Source of the DNA: Aquipluma nitroreducens
GTDB lineage: Bacteria; Bacteroidota; Bacteroidia; Bacteroidales; Prolixibacteraceae
Length of the DNA stretch: 64,000 nucleotides
Direction: 5' to 3'
NCBI RefSeq assembly: GCF_009689585.1
Contig: NZ_AP018694.1
Span: forward strand, 5,509,501 to 5,573,500
The notes beneath the pieces are model-generated. The model had not been told where the DNA came from and ran no database searches. It saw only the letters and a program-made list of their open reading frames with translations. Each line of letters begins with the position of its first letter. Positions within the stretch are counted from its first letter, which is position 1. The position numbers and the translations under genes are program-made. Shown here one piece after another: positions 1-8,546 of the stretch.

Positions 1-137
1 GCATTGTGAAAAATAAGGGTCTCGGAAAATTTCAAAGTAAATTGCACCATATCCAACATCGTTCTCTCGTCGATAGCGATATAAGCCGCATCAAGTGCTT
101 TATTTTTCCTTAACTCCTGACTAGTTCCTTTATTCAT
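1..137 (-). CDS. Large eCIS baseplate protein, N-terminal fragment
   Basis: This frame opens with ATG at 137 on the minus strand and runs off the left edge without a stop, so only about 45 residues are seen. They include a DERT motif followed by a hydrophobic LDMVQFTLKF stretch. It lies 27 bp downstream of the gp25 wedge gene in the same direction. In Afp/PVC-type clusters the gene after gp25/PAAR is the large baseplate component (Afp11-like, gp6/gpJ-related). The assignment is inference from position plus a resemblance to the start of such proteins. The fragment is too short for a domain call. Confidence 0.55.
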   Translation of the reverse strand, partial: MNKGTSQELRKNKALDAAYIAIDERTMLDMVQFTLKFSETLIFHN

Positions 138-164
138 TCCGGTCAATTAAAAAAGTTCAGCCTT

Positions 165-608
165 TTATAAATTTGTTCCCTCGTTGACATAAAAGGGGTA
201 AACCATGTTACTCCTCGTATTCGTAGTGATTATTTTATAATAAATATGAATAAATATCTTGCCATCTATCTGGTTGTCAGCTGATAAATCAACATTAATC
301 TGGTTGCTATTACGAATCTCAATTTTTTCGAGCTTTATTCTGGGTTCGTTATACAGCAAGGCATCATAAATCGCGTCTTTCAGCATACTCATGTGGGTCG
401 GATCATTCGATTCGAAAACGTACTTCCGGATACCACAACCGAATGTCGTAAACATGATGCGTTCTCCGGGTATGGTCTCAATGATTATTCGGATGCTTTG
501 CCGTATATCTTCTTCGGCAGCAACTGTTTCAACAGTTCCCAGTTCGAAATTGAAAGCGGGAGGAAATGCCCAACCTCTGCCTAAAAAGGAATCATCTTTT
601 TCGTTCAT
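165..608 (-). CDS. gp25-like baseplate wedge protein of eCIS (Afp9-like)
   Basis: The 147-aa protein carries the GPW/gp25 family signature: a GER motif at residues 48-50 followed by a FGCGI segment at 56-60, then an amphipathic helix and a beta-rich C-terminus. In contractile systems gp25 links the baseplate wedge to the first sheath ring and triggers sheath assembly. The length is typical for the family. It follows the PAAR gene by 4 bp and precedes the large baseplate gene, so it belongs to one transcription unit with the sheath and tube genes. In Afp itself the gp25 and PAAR genes are in the opposite order. Confidence 0.93.
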   Translation of the reverse strand: MNEKDDSFLGRGWAFPPAFNFELGTVETVAAEEDIRQSIRIIIETIPGERIMFTTFGCGIRKYVFESNDPTHMSMLKDAIYDALLYNEPRIKLEKIEIRNSNQINVDLSADNQIDGKIFIHIYYKIITTNTRSNMVYPFYVNEGTNL

Positions 609-612
609 CGCT

Positions 613-912
613 TTAACCTCCTATAATTACGGTTGGACATCCCAATATGATGCTACCTCCATGAGCTGTACTGTCGCCCATTCGGGCAGCCGGTTTACCG
701 GCAATCAATACAGTGGCCGATCCTTTAACGATTGAATCAGGTGGCCCCACACAAACAAGGTTATCGCCAACAACTGCTGCCGGAAGACTACCAATCAAAA
801 CGGTGGGAGCTCCGGGGCCTATTATTGGTCCGCCTACATGTGGAATAGGTGGTAGTCCGGGCGTTTGCATCGGACAAGTGTGCATATCGGTTAATCTGGC
901 TGCGAATCCCAT
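613..912 (-). CDS. PAAR-domain spike tip protein of eCIS (Afp10-like)
   Basis: This 99-aa protein is a minimal PAAR domain. It is rich in Gly and Pro, with repeated short beta segments (VLIGSLPAAVVGD, VLIAGKPAARMGD) and His/Cys residues in the places where PAAR proteins bind metal (HTCPMQ near the start, TAHGG, then a late Cys). It sharpens the end of the trimeric spike and can carry cargo. It is immediately downstream of the spike gene with 11 bp between them. There is no C-terminal toxin extension, so the tip itself does not encode an effector here. Confidence 0.94.
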   Translation of the reverse strand: MGFAARLTDMHTCPMQTPGLPPIPHVGGPIIGPGAPTVLIGSLPAAVVGDNLVCVGPPDSIVKGSATVLIAGKPAARMGDSTAHGGSIILGCPTVIIGG

Positions 913-923
913 AGTTTATCTGT

Positions 924-2720
924 TTAATTAATCATTACTATACCACCTTTAATGGTTGTTTGTCCTGAAGCCGAAACCTCAGCTGTTGCATTTCCCTTAG
1001 CCGTAAAACCTGTTTTGGCGCTTAGCTGAACATTTAATCCATCAGCTTTTACATCTGAATTAGCTGACAAATAAAGGCCTCCTGTTGCCGAAATAGTGAT
1101 GTCGCCTTTTGCAGTTAGCTTAATGTCTTTGGGACTATCCATGGTTATTCCCGAATCGTCCATGATAACTGAGTTGCCTGAAATGTCTTTGATGTTTATT
1201 TTTTTATCCTTGTCGTCCAGAGTGAACGAATTCCCTCCCGGAGTTTCGATATTCAGGATTTTATCCTCGTCATCAAACCTGATTTTTATTCCCGACTTTG
1301 AAAAAATGGATTTAAACTGATTTTTGTTGTCTGGTATTTCCTTCGGTGTGTTTTTGGAACTGTACAACGAGCCGGTTATAATGGCAAACCGTGGGTCGTT
1401 ATTGATGAAATTCAGCAATACTTCATCGCCCACTTCAGGAAAGAAAAAAAAGCCGGCATTGGATGATGCATAAGGGAAAGCCAATCTGGCCCAAATACCG
1501 TCATCCTGTCCTGTTCCGGCAAAAGCAGGTAGTTTTACCAGTACGCGATATTCTCCGTCCGGATCTTCTTCAATTTTTTTTACGGTAGCTATTTGCGTTC
1601 CGCCTGAGGCTGGGATAATGCCAGATGCCCTTATTTCTTCAATATCAGGCAAAGCAGCATGCAACTGTACTGATTTTCCGACGGAAAGTGTTGTGAGCCA
1701 ATTGCCATCCTGTAAGGAATGACTCACTTTTGTGATGAATGCGTTACCATTATATCTTGCGCTAAAACCTGAAATTTCAACCACATCTCCGGCAAGTAGG
1801 TCTGCTACTCCCTGAATGGTAACTCTTCCCTGTATTTTACTAAGTTCGGCTTTAGTTGAAAGAGTTTCGCCCCATGTTTTTAATTCGCTTTCGGAGATTG
1901 AAGCTGACGAATAAAAACTGGAATTTCCATTATCAACAGCTTCGGATAATTTTTGAGCTGTGAGGTTTCCAAGCGACAGATTATTGGTTTGGCTCACATC
2001 TAAAGAACTTTCTTTTTGCTGTTTAATATCCCAAGCTGTGAATTGGTAAGTTCCGGCAATTTTTTCACTATCAATTGTCAAATCAATATCAATAATCGAT
2101 TGAGACGCAATTAGTTTATATTTTGGGGATTGACTAAAATCAATTTTCTTAATAATCAGTGAGTTTTTGTCAGTCAGCACACACATGTTATTCATTTCGG
2201 CCCTGATAACGGTAAAGTCCCAATCGCTGCAATTGTATTGCATAATTACAGGAAGTACTGTTGTTGTGGCATCAACGGTTACCGACAGACCATACTTGCC
2301 GGCAATGGCTTGTATGGCATCCGAATCTTTTTCATTTTGAAAGATGGCATTAAATCGCCCTTTTGTCATTTTTACAGCTTCATCCTTGCAGATAACAACG
2401 AGTTGCGATCGGCCATTTTTAATTGATAATCCTTGCGAAACGATTATCCCTTCAAAAGCCGGTTTGTTTATGCTATCATATCCCAACGATATTTTTATTT
2501 TATTCCCTGGAATAAAGTCATTTCCTTCACTGTTTATATAGGGTTCGTTTACCAACCCAATAACCCCACCATCAGAAATAACAAGGGATGCGGCGGTAAT
2601 TTTGTTCAACTCCATCTGAATGGAGATTTCAATAATCTCAACCGTATCTTTAATTCTGGCGCCATTGATAAGTATATCAAAGCTTAATACCCCATCTGAT
2701 TCTTTAAATACCGTTGGCAT
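924..2720 (-). CDS. VgrG-like central spike protein of eCIS (Afp8-like)
   Basis: The 598-aa protein has the order expected of an injection spike. An N-terminal gp27/VgrG-like region covers roughly residues 1-360, a gp5-type OB domain starts near 375 (ATVKKIEEDPDGEYRVLVKLP-like strand pattern, then a W-ARLAFPYAS segment), and a repetitive beta-helix fills 470-598 (alternating DISG, ITMDS, IKLTAKGDITI units). Three copies would form the hub and needle below the tube, capped by the adjacent PAAR protein. The C-terminus ends with the beta-helix, with no enzymatic domain attached. Confidence 0.93.
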   Translation of the reverse strand: MPTVFKESDGVLSFDILINGARIKDTVEIIEISIQMELNKITAASLVISDGGVIGLVNEPYINSEGNDFIPGNKIKISLGYDSINKPAFEGIIVSQGLSIKNGRSQLVVICKDEAVKMTKGRFNAIFQNEKDSDAIQAIAGKYGLSVTVDATTTVLPVIMQYNCSDWDFTVIRAEMNNMCVLTDKNSLIIKKIDFSQSPKYKLIASQSIIDIDLTIDSEKIAGTYQFTAWDIKQQKESSLDVSQTNNLSLGNLTAQKLSEAVDNGNSSFYSSASISESELKTWGETLSTKAELSKIQGRVTIQGVADLLAGDVVEISGFSARYNGNAFITKVSHSLQDGNWLTTLSVGKSVQLHAALPDIEEIRASGIIPASGGTQIATVKKIEEDPDGEYRVLVKLPAFAGTGQDDGIWARLAFPYASSNAGFFFFPEVGDEVLLNFINNDPRFAIITGSLYSSKNTPKEIPDNKNQFKSIFSKSGIKIRFDDEDKILNIETPGGNSFTLDDKDKKINIKDISGNSVIMDDSGITMDSPKDIKLTAKGDITISATGGLYLSANSDVKADGLNVQLSAKTGFTAKGNATAEVSASGQTTIKGGIVMIN

Positions 2721-2724
2721 ATTT

Positions 2725-3381
2725 TTAAATTACTGGTGGAAAAAAGATTTTATCGCCTGGCTTAATTGCCCTGAAATTGGTTAAATCATTGACTTGGGCT
2801 ACTTTTAGATAATAGCTGCTGTCGCCATATATTCGCTGACACATCAGCGGAAGATTGTCCCCATCAAAAACGGTTCGTACATGAGTCAAATCTGATGAAT
2901 TCTTCTTTTCTTCCAATGCCTTCTTTTTGGCGCTTTCCGATGCAATTAATACCGCGGTAGCTTCAGCTCTCAATGGCGAACCATCCATATCAAGCATGGT
3001 ATAGTTGACATTCCAGGATTTCAACCTTCCATGAAATAAGGATTGGGTGCCCCAGTAAACTCTCAGAAAATTAGGTTCATGAATATCACCATTGTATTGA
3101 TAAATCAGTTCTTTTACCTCTTTAATCTGATCATCAACTTTATTCTTCGAGATAATTCCGGTGCCATCAAAAAAGAATACGATTTCAAACAATCCGGAAC
3201 CACCTCCTTTATACTTGGCGGTCTGAACACTCGAACCATTGGTTGTATCTGAAGTAGAATACTGCTGCTCGTTCTTCAGTTTATAATTTTCTGGATTAAC
3301 CAAAACGTCGTATTCCCCAACCCGGCTCGTGTAATCAGGATCTTTGAATGCAACAATTTTCATTTTTGTTAATTCGCCCAT
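2725..3381 (-). CDS. LysM-containing tube/hub adaptor of eCIS (Afp7-like)
   Basis: The 218-aa protein resembles the gp53/Afp7 class that joins the spike hub to the tube. It has a beta-rich N-terminal domain containing VNPENYKLKNEQQYSTSDT and FEIVFFFDGTG motifs, and a C-terminal LysM-like module at about 165-218 (DNLPLMCQRIYGDSSYY, then NDLTNFRAIKPGDKIFFP). The LysM may act inside the baseplate rather than on a target cell wall. It lies 4 bp upstream of the spike gene in the operon. Confidence 0.9.
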   Translation of the reverse strand: MGELTKMKIVAFKDPDYTSRVGEYDVLVNPENYKLKNEQQYSTSDTTNGSSVQTAKYKGGGSGLFEIVFFFDGTGIISKNKVDDQIKEVKELIYQYNGDIHEPNFLRVYWGTQSLFHGRLKSWNVNYTMLDMDGSPLRAEATAVLIASESAKKKALEEKKNSSDLTHVRTVFDGDNLPLMCQRIYGDSSYYLKVAQVNDLTNFRAIKPGDKIFFPPVI

Positions 3382-3387
3382 AGTTGG

Positions 3388-3570
3388 TTATCTGATTGTT
3401 TTATTTTCAAGTTTTTGCAATACCTTTTCAACACAGTCACGTTCAATATCCTTTTTAATCTGTTCCAGATATTGAAGCAGTTCTTCCTTTCCCAACGCCG
3501 AATCATTGATTTGCGCCGAGTCGCTGGTTACAATTCCTCTTACAATAAGTTCCTTTACAATTAATGTCAT
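3388..3570 (-). CDS. DUF5908 miniprotein of eCIS (Afp6 position)
   Basis: A 60-aa product with a beta-strand start (MTLIVKELIVRGIV) and a charged helical second half (ELLQYLEQIKKDIERDCVEKVLQKLE). Very short genes of the DUF5908 type occupy this place between the second tube gene and the LysM gene in many eCIS clusters. The function is unknown. The ORF is packed between neighbours, 6 bp from the LysM gene and 3 bp from the tube gene, which supports it as a real operon member despite its size. Confidence 0.82.
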   Translation of the reverse strand: MTLIVKELIVRGIVTSDSAQINDSALGKEELLQYLEQIKKDIERDCVEKVLQKLENKTIR

Positions 3571-3573
3571 GGG

Positions 3574-4029
3574 TTAATCTTTCCTGAAAAGCCTGTATTT
3601 TAAAGTGAGTGTCTCGATGGCCAATTGGTTGCTGGTACTGTTGAGTGTCGATAACTCCCATGAAATCGGGAATGCACTAATAATTGTCCACGAATCAAGT
3701 ATTTCTCCGTTTGCACCCAGTAGCGCGACTTTGATATCTTTTGGATCAAACCTGAAATTCTCAATGGCATCGCGGCACCATTTGTCCAAACTTGAGCTAA
3801 CCAATAAGCATCGTTTTAGAACAAGGTTATCGTACTTCGGTGGAGTAGGGAGGTGATGAACAAAATTATTGTCACCGCCTTCCTTTTTCTCAACCGTTCC
3901 AATAGTTACTTTCAAACCTGATACCTCCTGAAAACTACTGTCCATATCGTCTAAGCCGTTAAATTTTACTGAAAAGTAAAAGGACGTTGGCGGAGCATAA
4001 TCGGGTTTGAAAAAACTATTATTTCCCAT
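3574..4029 (-). CDS. Second tube protein of eCIS (gp19-like, Afp5-like)
   Basis: The 151-aa protein belongs to the T4 gp19 tail-tube family. It starts with a proline-rich lead and an FYFSVKFNGLDDMDSSFQEVSGL segment, where F-V---G----F-EVSGL is the family hallmark, and ends in the typical ETLTLKYRLFRKD strand. In Afp the second tube paralogue forms the first tube ring that joins tube to hub. It shares the motif set of the gene at 4035-4487 but is clearly diverged, which suggests a specialised adaptor ring rather than the main tube. Confidence 0.92.
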   Translation of the reverse strand: MGNNSFFKPDYAPPTSFYFSVKFNGLDDMDSSFQEVSGLKVTIGTVEKKEGGDNNFVHHLPTPPKYDNLVLKRCLLVSSSLDKWCRDAIENFRFDPKDIKVALLGANGEILDSWTIISAFPISWELSTLNSTSNQLAIETLTLKYRLFRKD

Positions 4030-4034
4030 AATTA

Positions 4035-4487
4035 TTAGCCGTTTGCGATGGTTAATCCTTCGTGCATAATTTCGATACTTTCAACTGCAACTTCATTGGC
4101 GTTTGATTTCAGATCTGTAGAACTGATTTTTGTTGGCCAGGCATTTAACAGCGTCCAGGTCATCGTAGGATTACCGCCTTCGTCCATCAGTTTAATAACC
4201 ACATTCTGGCGTTCGATGGTATTCATTTTGATCTTGTTATACCAGTCCCAAAAGCTGTTGTCATTGGCGAAAACGCCCTTTTTCATGGTTACATTACTGT
4301 TTTTTACAATACCGGGCATATTGATTTCCGAAAATACCGGGCTGTTACCATGTCGATAAGGTATGGGCTGTGCTTCAATGTTTAATCCACTAACTTCCTG
4401 AAATGGGATATTGGTTGTGCTACCCCAATCAACCATAAAATAAAATTTTGGTAGTGGCCAGTTTTTGTCTTGTGCTTCTCCTGCCAT
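4035..4487 (-). CDS. Major inner tube protein of eCIS (gp19-like, Afp1-like)
   Basis: A 150-aa gp19-family tube protein: KFYFMVDWG near residue 15, PFQEVSGLNIEA near 30, then the conserved WNAWPTK-like region (TLLNAWPTKISS) and an ending VESIEIMHEGL. It polymerises into the inner tube that is pushed through the envelope on sheath contraction. It directly follows the sheath gene, the usual place for the main tube subunit, and is followed by its diverged paralogue 5 bp away. Confidence 0.94.
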   Translation of the reverse strand: MAGEAQDKNWPLPKFYFMVDWGSTTNIPFQEVSGLNIEAQPIPYRHGNSPVFSEINMPGIVKNSNVTMKKGVFANDNSFWDWYNKIKMNTIERQNVVIKLMDEGGNPTMTWTLLNAWPTKISSTDLKSNANEVAVESIEIMHEGLTIANG

Positions 4488-4526
4488 GATGTTTAATTTT
4501 TATAAGGTTTATGATTAAATTTTTAC

Positions 4527-6206
4527 TTATGATTTTTGCATTTGTTGTTCGAATGTCACAACAATGAATTCCGCAGGTCTGACGATAGCAAGTTTTACTG
4601 AAACCAGCATTTTACCTTCCAGAATGTCTAATCCCGTCATGGTTGCCCCAAGTCCTACCTGAACATCAAATGCATCATCAGGCGAGGCTCCTGCCAAGGC
4701 GCCTTGTTTCCACTTTTCAGTAAGAAAATTAATAATCATGCTTCGAACCGACACCCACGTATTGGCATCATTGGGTTCAAAAACATACGACCGCAGAGCC
4801 ATTTTTATCGACTGCTCCAACATGATCATGGTTCTTCTGACATTAATGTATTTCCAGTCGAGGCTATTACCGTCAAGGGTTCTTCCACCCCAAACCAGCG
4901 TGCCTATCCCTGGGAAAGTGCGAATTGCGTTAATTGATTTTCCCGAAGTAGCGTCAACATTCAGATCTTCCTGATCGTCATGGGTAATGTTTGCTGTAGG
5001 CTTAACAACACTGTTAAGACTGATATTTGCAGGCGATTTCCATACACCACGGCTATTGTCAACCATTGTATAAACGCCGGCCATAGCAGCCGAAGGAGGC
5101 AAAATATTTATTACAGCACGGATTTCATCCAATAAATTGGAGTAGGTAGGGCTAACAGCAATCAGCCCCAAATGGAAATTGCGTTTTTTGTTATCCTTGT
5201 ATGCATCTAATAATTTTTTAACTTCTTTTGAATTTTCAATATCGAGGCTGTTAAATGCAGCCTCATCAAACGAAGTATCCAATTTACCTCCAACAACAAA
5301 AGTGGTTCCATCAGGATTATCAGCACTTAATGCATTGGCTAATTCCTTCGGTTTATCTTTTAAAAGTCCAGATCTGAATTTATTTTCGCTGTCAGGATAA
5401 CCTTTTATAACTTCCGCAACCTTTGGTTCGGGCAAAATATCAGTCAAGACGACTGTAGAATGTAGATTTTCAAAGGTAATTTTATCGTTCTTAACAATAT
5501 TGGTATTTAACCACGGATAATAGGCCGCTCCATAATTGAGGTATTCTGAACCTATTTTCTCTCTGAAAAATGTAATAAGATCTACTGCTGCATCACTGCT
5601 ACGAACCCGGGGTTTATAACCATCAAAGACGTCGATTATAGCCACCCGGCTCTGCATATTTGCACAATGTGCAAGTACTTGCTTGTACAAATCATAGGCA
5701 TCAGCTTTAAGCTTAACTGCATCAGGAATTACAATCATAGTAGGTTCCTGCTCCTTCTTCAGGCTATCTAATCCCGCTTGAAGTTTCTCTTGAGAAACAG
5801 TTACTACATCGCCCGTTTTGCCATAGGTGCCAACCGACACAATGTAGCAAGCTCCACCACCATTACTGAAAAAGAGTTTTATCCCGTAAAACATATACGC
5901 ATCGTGATCCGTCACGTATTTAATCTCCCTTTTAGTTCCGTTAATGGTGATTTCATGTTCCGCTGTTTCTCCTTCAGCAACAGTATTGAGCATAAACATT
6001 GGATTAAATTCGCCCCCAAAAAGGAGAGAATACTCCTGAAAAGAAGTGATTCTTACTGGTTGATTCAACAAATCTTTGCCATTTCTCGAAGCTCTTTCGG
6101 TGTAACCTATAAAAGCCGGAATTGCTGTTGCCACCTCGACAACCGAGCCGGGGAAAGCATTTACCTCTTCGATGTAAACTCCTGGAGTCATTAACTTCTG
6201 TGCCAT
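4527..6206 (-). CDS. Contractile sheath protein of eCIS (Afp2-4-like)
   Basis: The 559-aa protein opens with the sheath signature TPGVYIEEV near residue 7 followed by AIPAFIGYTERA, and ends with the conserved C-terminal fold (TWVSVRSMIINFLTEKW, then a GLGATMTGLDILEGK stretch and RPAEFIVV). The subunits surround the tube and contract to drive it out. Only one sheath gene is present, unlike Afp and PVC with three, so one protein probably builds the whole sheath. The middle (about 170-330) is the variable surface domain. Confidence 0.96.
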   Translation of the reverse strand: MAQKLMTPGVYIEEVNAFPGSVVEVATAIPAFIGYTERASRNGKDLLNQPVRITSFQEYSLLFGGEFNPMFMLNTVAEGETAEHEITINGTKREIKYVTDHDAYMFYGIKLFFSNGGGACYIVSVGTYGKTGDVVTVSQEKLQAGLDSLKKEQEPTMIVIPDAVKLKADAYDLYKQVLAHCANMQSRVAIIDVFDGYKPRVRSSDAAVDLITFFREKIGSEYLNYGAAYYPWLNTNIVKNDKITFENLHSTVVLTDILPEPKVAEVIKGYPDSENKFRSGLLKDKPKELANALSADNPDGTTFVVGGKLDTSFDEAAFNSLDIENSKEVKKLLDAYKDNKKRNFHLGLIAVSPTYSNLLDEIRAVINILPPSAAMAGVYTMVDNSRGVWKSPANISLNSVVKPTANITHDDQEDLNVDATSGKSINAIRTFPGIGTLVWGGRTLDGNSLDWKYINVRRTMIMLEQSIKMALRSYVFEPNDANTWVSVRSMIINFLTEKWKQGALAGASPDDAFDVQVGLGATMTGLDILEGKMLVSVKLAIVRPAEFIVVTFEQQMQKS

Positions 6207-6226
6207 AATCTTAATAAGTTAATTGT

Positions 6227-7255
6227 TTATATATAAATATGAGAATAAGTCTTTTTGCCTGACGGTGACTCATCAACGAACAGCTGCGCAGAAGATGCCT
6301 TAACCAGATTTTTTAGGATGATCTTACCTGAATGGGTTCCTACATCAAAGTTCTCGACCAACTGAAAATTATCATCAGAGAACTCCGCAAGTGCTATTTC
6401 ATCTTTTGATTCAAATACCAAAGCATCTGTATTTAGATGAACTTGTTGTTTTAGAGGCCCGTTAAAAGCTTGTTCCTTCACCTTGTTTATTATACTTAAG
6501 TTGTTGAATTTTTGATAGATCGGATTAATCAAAAAATACTTCCAGATGGTCTTCCTATTGTTGAAATTAACTGCATACTCAACCGTTCCGTTTTTTACAA
6601 ACTGAGATAAAAGGCTATTTGTAAAAATTTCAAGGATGCCCAATGGCTTTTTCCAAATTGCGGCTGGGTTGTAATAAGTTCTCCCCAATTCAGCAGAACC
6701 GTCACTATATCGTATAAGTCCTTGAGGCAAATTAGAAATATTAAATACTTCTGAATCGGGTTTAGCTTGAATGACACTTTGATCAGCTATTGCATCTCCC
6801 AAAGCATCTGAAAATCGATACGTTTTTGTTTTGTCGTATCCAGGAATACTAATATGTCCCTGGCATACAGCTACAATATCGGTATCACCAACAAATTCTC
6901 CGGAGTGTAGTCGTAAACTTTTATTATTTGTTGAAGGATTTATTGTGAGATTATTGAAATACAGTAGGTTTTCGGATATTTTATAGTTTGGAAGCTGAGT
7001 GTAGTTAATGTATTCAGGATCTTTGCTGTTTATATAAAACCTTATTGGATAGGCATCAATGGTTGTTTTTAGCAATTCGGGATTTGAGGTAAGCAAATTA
7101 AAGCCTCCGGGAAAAGGCTTAAGGATAAGATCAAGGTTCTTTAGTAATTGGGTTGTTTCCGCATCAAATGTAATTTCAACCGACTTGAAAAGTTTATCGT
7201 TGAAATACATGTGATTAAATTGGAAAGTTAATAAGTGGATGTAGTTTTGTAGCAT
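6227..7255 (-). CDS. Unassigned eCIS-operon protein, 342 aa
   Basis: I do not recognise a named family. The N-terminal third is notable for NHMYFNDKLFKSVEITF, a LKPFPGGFNLL motif and PIRFYINSKDPEYINYT, which read as strands of a beta-rich soluble domain. The C-terminus ends in DESPSGKKTYSHIYI. There is no signal peptide or membrane segment. It lies between the DUF4255 cap and the sheath gene with 9 and 20 bp spacing, so it is surely cotranscribed with the structural genes. From memory, similar ORFs sit here in other Bacteroidota eCIS loci. A role in the distal end or in sheath assembly is inference. Confidence 0.8.
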   Translation of the reverse strand: MLQNYIHLLTFQFNHMYFNDKLFKSVEITFDAETTQLLKNLDLILKPFPGGFNLLTSNPELLKTTIDAYPIRFYINSKDPEYINYTQLPNYKISENLLYFNNLTINPSTNNKSLRLHSGEFVGDTDIVAVCQGHISIPGYDKTKTYRFSDALGDAIADQSVIQAKPDSEVFNISNLPQGLIRYSDGSAELGRTYYNPAAIWKKPLGILEIFTNSLLSQFVKNGTVEYAVNFNNRKTIWKYFLINPIYQKFNNLSIINKVKEQAFNGPLKQQVHLNTDALVFESKDEIALAEFSDDNFQLVENFDVGTHSGKIILKNLVKASSAQLFVDESPSGKKTYSHIYI

Positions 7256-7263
7256 AGATAGAT

Positions 7264-7836
7264 TTAAGATTGATTATTTGTGGCTCTGATCGCTGGAATA
7301 ATCTGACGGATTGGTGCATCATCAAATATTAACATCCCAACTTTGTAGACTACTGATGGCATAAGCTTACTTCCAATAGCCGACCAAAGGTGACTCAACT
7401 CCGTAGAATCAAGTTTACATAATTCAAAACTTAGCCGGTTTGCATGGTGTCCTGAACTGCGTGTATTGTCAAATACAATTCTCTTATTGATTTGGAAAAA
7501 GCGAATTAATGCAGACAAATAACTCAACCCTTCAATGTACATCGAACTATCGAAATTGGCACAAAAGAGCAATTGCATATTTAAATGTAATGTTGGGTTC
7601 TTTTGAGCAAAAGAACTGCTTATTGGATTTGAAGATCTGTTGATGCTGTTTTTTAAGGTAGATTCCTCATCAAGATTGGTCAAAAAAAAGACAATCTTTT
7701 CATCAATATTTTGGGCAACCGACCCATCTGCCTTTACAATATTTGAGAGAACAACCTTGTTTTCTGATATTGAAAACTCATTTTTGAAGTTTTCATTGAG
7801 TATGTCCCTAATGTAGGTTAAAGCAACATTTATCAT
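7264..7836 (-). CDS. DUF4255 tube-terminator/cap protein of eCIS (Afp16-like)
   Basis: The 190-aa protein matches the DUF4255 (Pvc16 N-terminal) pattern: MINVALTYIRDILNENF at the start, an early conserved strand with VVLSNI, a NPTLHLNMQLLFCANF segment and an AL-FFQ-like helix (LSALIRFFQINKRIVFD). Afp16/Pvc16 proteins form the cap that ends the tube and sheath at the distal end. It is the first gene of the compact structural run. The 267 bp upstream separates it from a gene on the other strand and should carry its promoter, but I see no convincing TAnnTTTG box on the minus strand there. Confidence 0.9.
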   Translation of the reverse strand: MINVALTYIRDILNENFKNEFSISENKVVLSNIVKADGSVAQNIDEKIVFFLTNLDEESTLKNSINRSSNPISSSFAQKNPTLHLNMQLLFCANFDSSMYIEGLSYLSALIRFFQINKRIVFDNTRSSGHHANRLSFELCKLDSTELSHLWSAIGSKLMPSVVYKVGMLIFDDAPIRQIIPAIRATNNQS

Positions 7837-8019
7837 CGTAAGTTGTATTATTTTAAAAAATAATCCATCGAAATTAATTTCGAAAAACCCCTTTTCCTTA
7901 CGAATGCAATGATAAACTATTGTTAATATGGAACTTAAATGTGAATGTATTCAATCATTAACACAATCTCAAATAAAAAGTTTTGTAAATATATACATTA
8001 AGATCTAAATATCTTATAT

Positions 8020-8027
8020 TATCTTTG
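8020..8027 (+). promoter_or_regulatory. Possible -7 box (TATCTTTG) for the 136-aa gene
   Basis: The octamer matches the Bacteroidota -7 consensus TAnnTTTG and lies about 75 bp before the ATG at 8104. No TTG is present 17-23 bp upstream, so the -33 half is missing and the site is weak. The surrounding 7837-8103 spacer is very AT-rich and otherwise featureless. Confidence 0.3.
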
Positions 8028-8103
8028 AATAAATATTTAAAGAATAAACTATCATCTTTTGTATTTCTAAATATTCTTCAATCCAACTTAATTCTTATTG
8101 ATA

Positions 8104-8514
8104 ATGATTGATTTAACTATTATTCCCAAACTTGTTATCTCAGTAATTTGCTCAAATATATTCTTTCAGGCAAATTCAATTATTACCATAGTGGGCTTTT
8201 TACTATTGATTGCTGTGGTTATTCTGTCTTTTGGGGTGATGAAATATAAAAACAGAGCGGTCTTTCTGGAGGATGATAAAGAAAAAGAAGTTCGCGATTT
8301 AAATGAAAAGCTAAAAAGCAAGGAAAAGGAAATCAATCAATTAAGATCTATGCTCAAAAAAGGTGAAGCAATGTGGGAGAATTGGGAGGATGAAAAAGAA
8401 AAGTTAAATCGCAAAATCAAAAATTTAGAAAGCAAAATTGAGCAATATAATATGAACAATAACAAAAAAAAGAAGGATCTTATTATTGAGTATTATATGA
8501 ATGAAAATCAGTAG
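8104..8514 (+). CDS. Small membrane protein with coiled coil, within the eCIS locus
   Basis: The 136-aa product starts at the ATG at 8104; a TTG two codons earlier is possible but less likely. Residues 5-22 and 27-48 are hydrophobic (one hairpin or one reentrant plus one transmembrane helix), followed by FGVMKYKNR. Residues 55-125 are a strongly charged heptad-like coiled coil rich in Lys and Glu. It reads opposite to every eCIS gene and converges with the ATPase gene (32 bp between stops). I know no family for it. A membrane anchor, scaffold or regulator for the injection system is possible but rests only on location. Confidence 0.72.
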   Translation: MIDLTIIPKLVISVICSNIFFQANSIITIVGFLLLIAVVILSFGVMKYKNRAVFLEDDKEKEVRDLNEKLKSKEKEINQLRSMLKKGEAMWENWEDEKEKLNRKIKNLESKIEQYNMNNNKKKKDLIIEYYMNENQ

Positions 8515-8546
8515 ACAATACTTGAATTGTCTTCTGATAGTCGAAT

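Noticed and set aside
391-735. Plus-strand 114-aa frame at the left end
   Set aside because: It is antisense to the gp25 and PAAR genes and has a composition typical of a shadow frame.
924-2720. T6SS VgrG as evidence of a type VI secretion system
   Set aside because: Sheath, two tube paralogues, LysM adaptor, DUF5908 and DUF4255 are eCIS features, and no TssB/TssC pair, ClpV or membrane-complex genes are present in the window.
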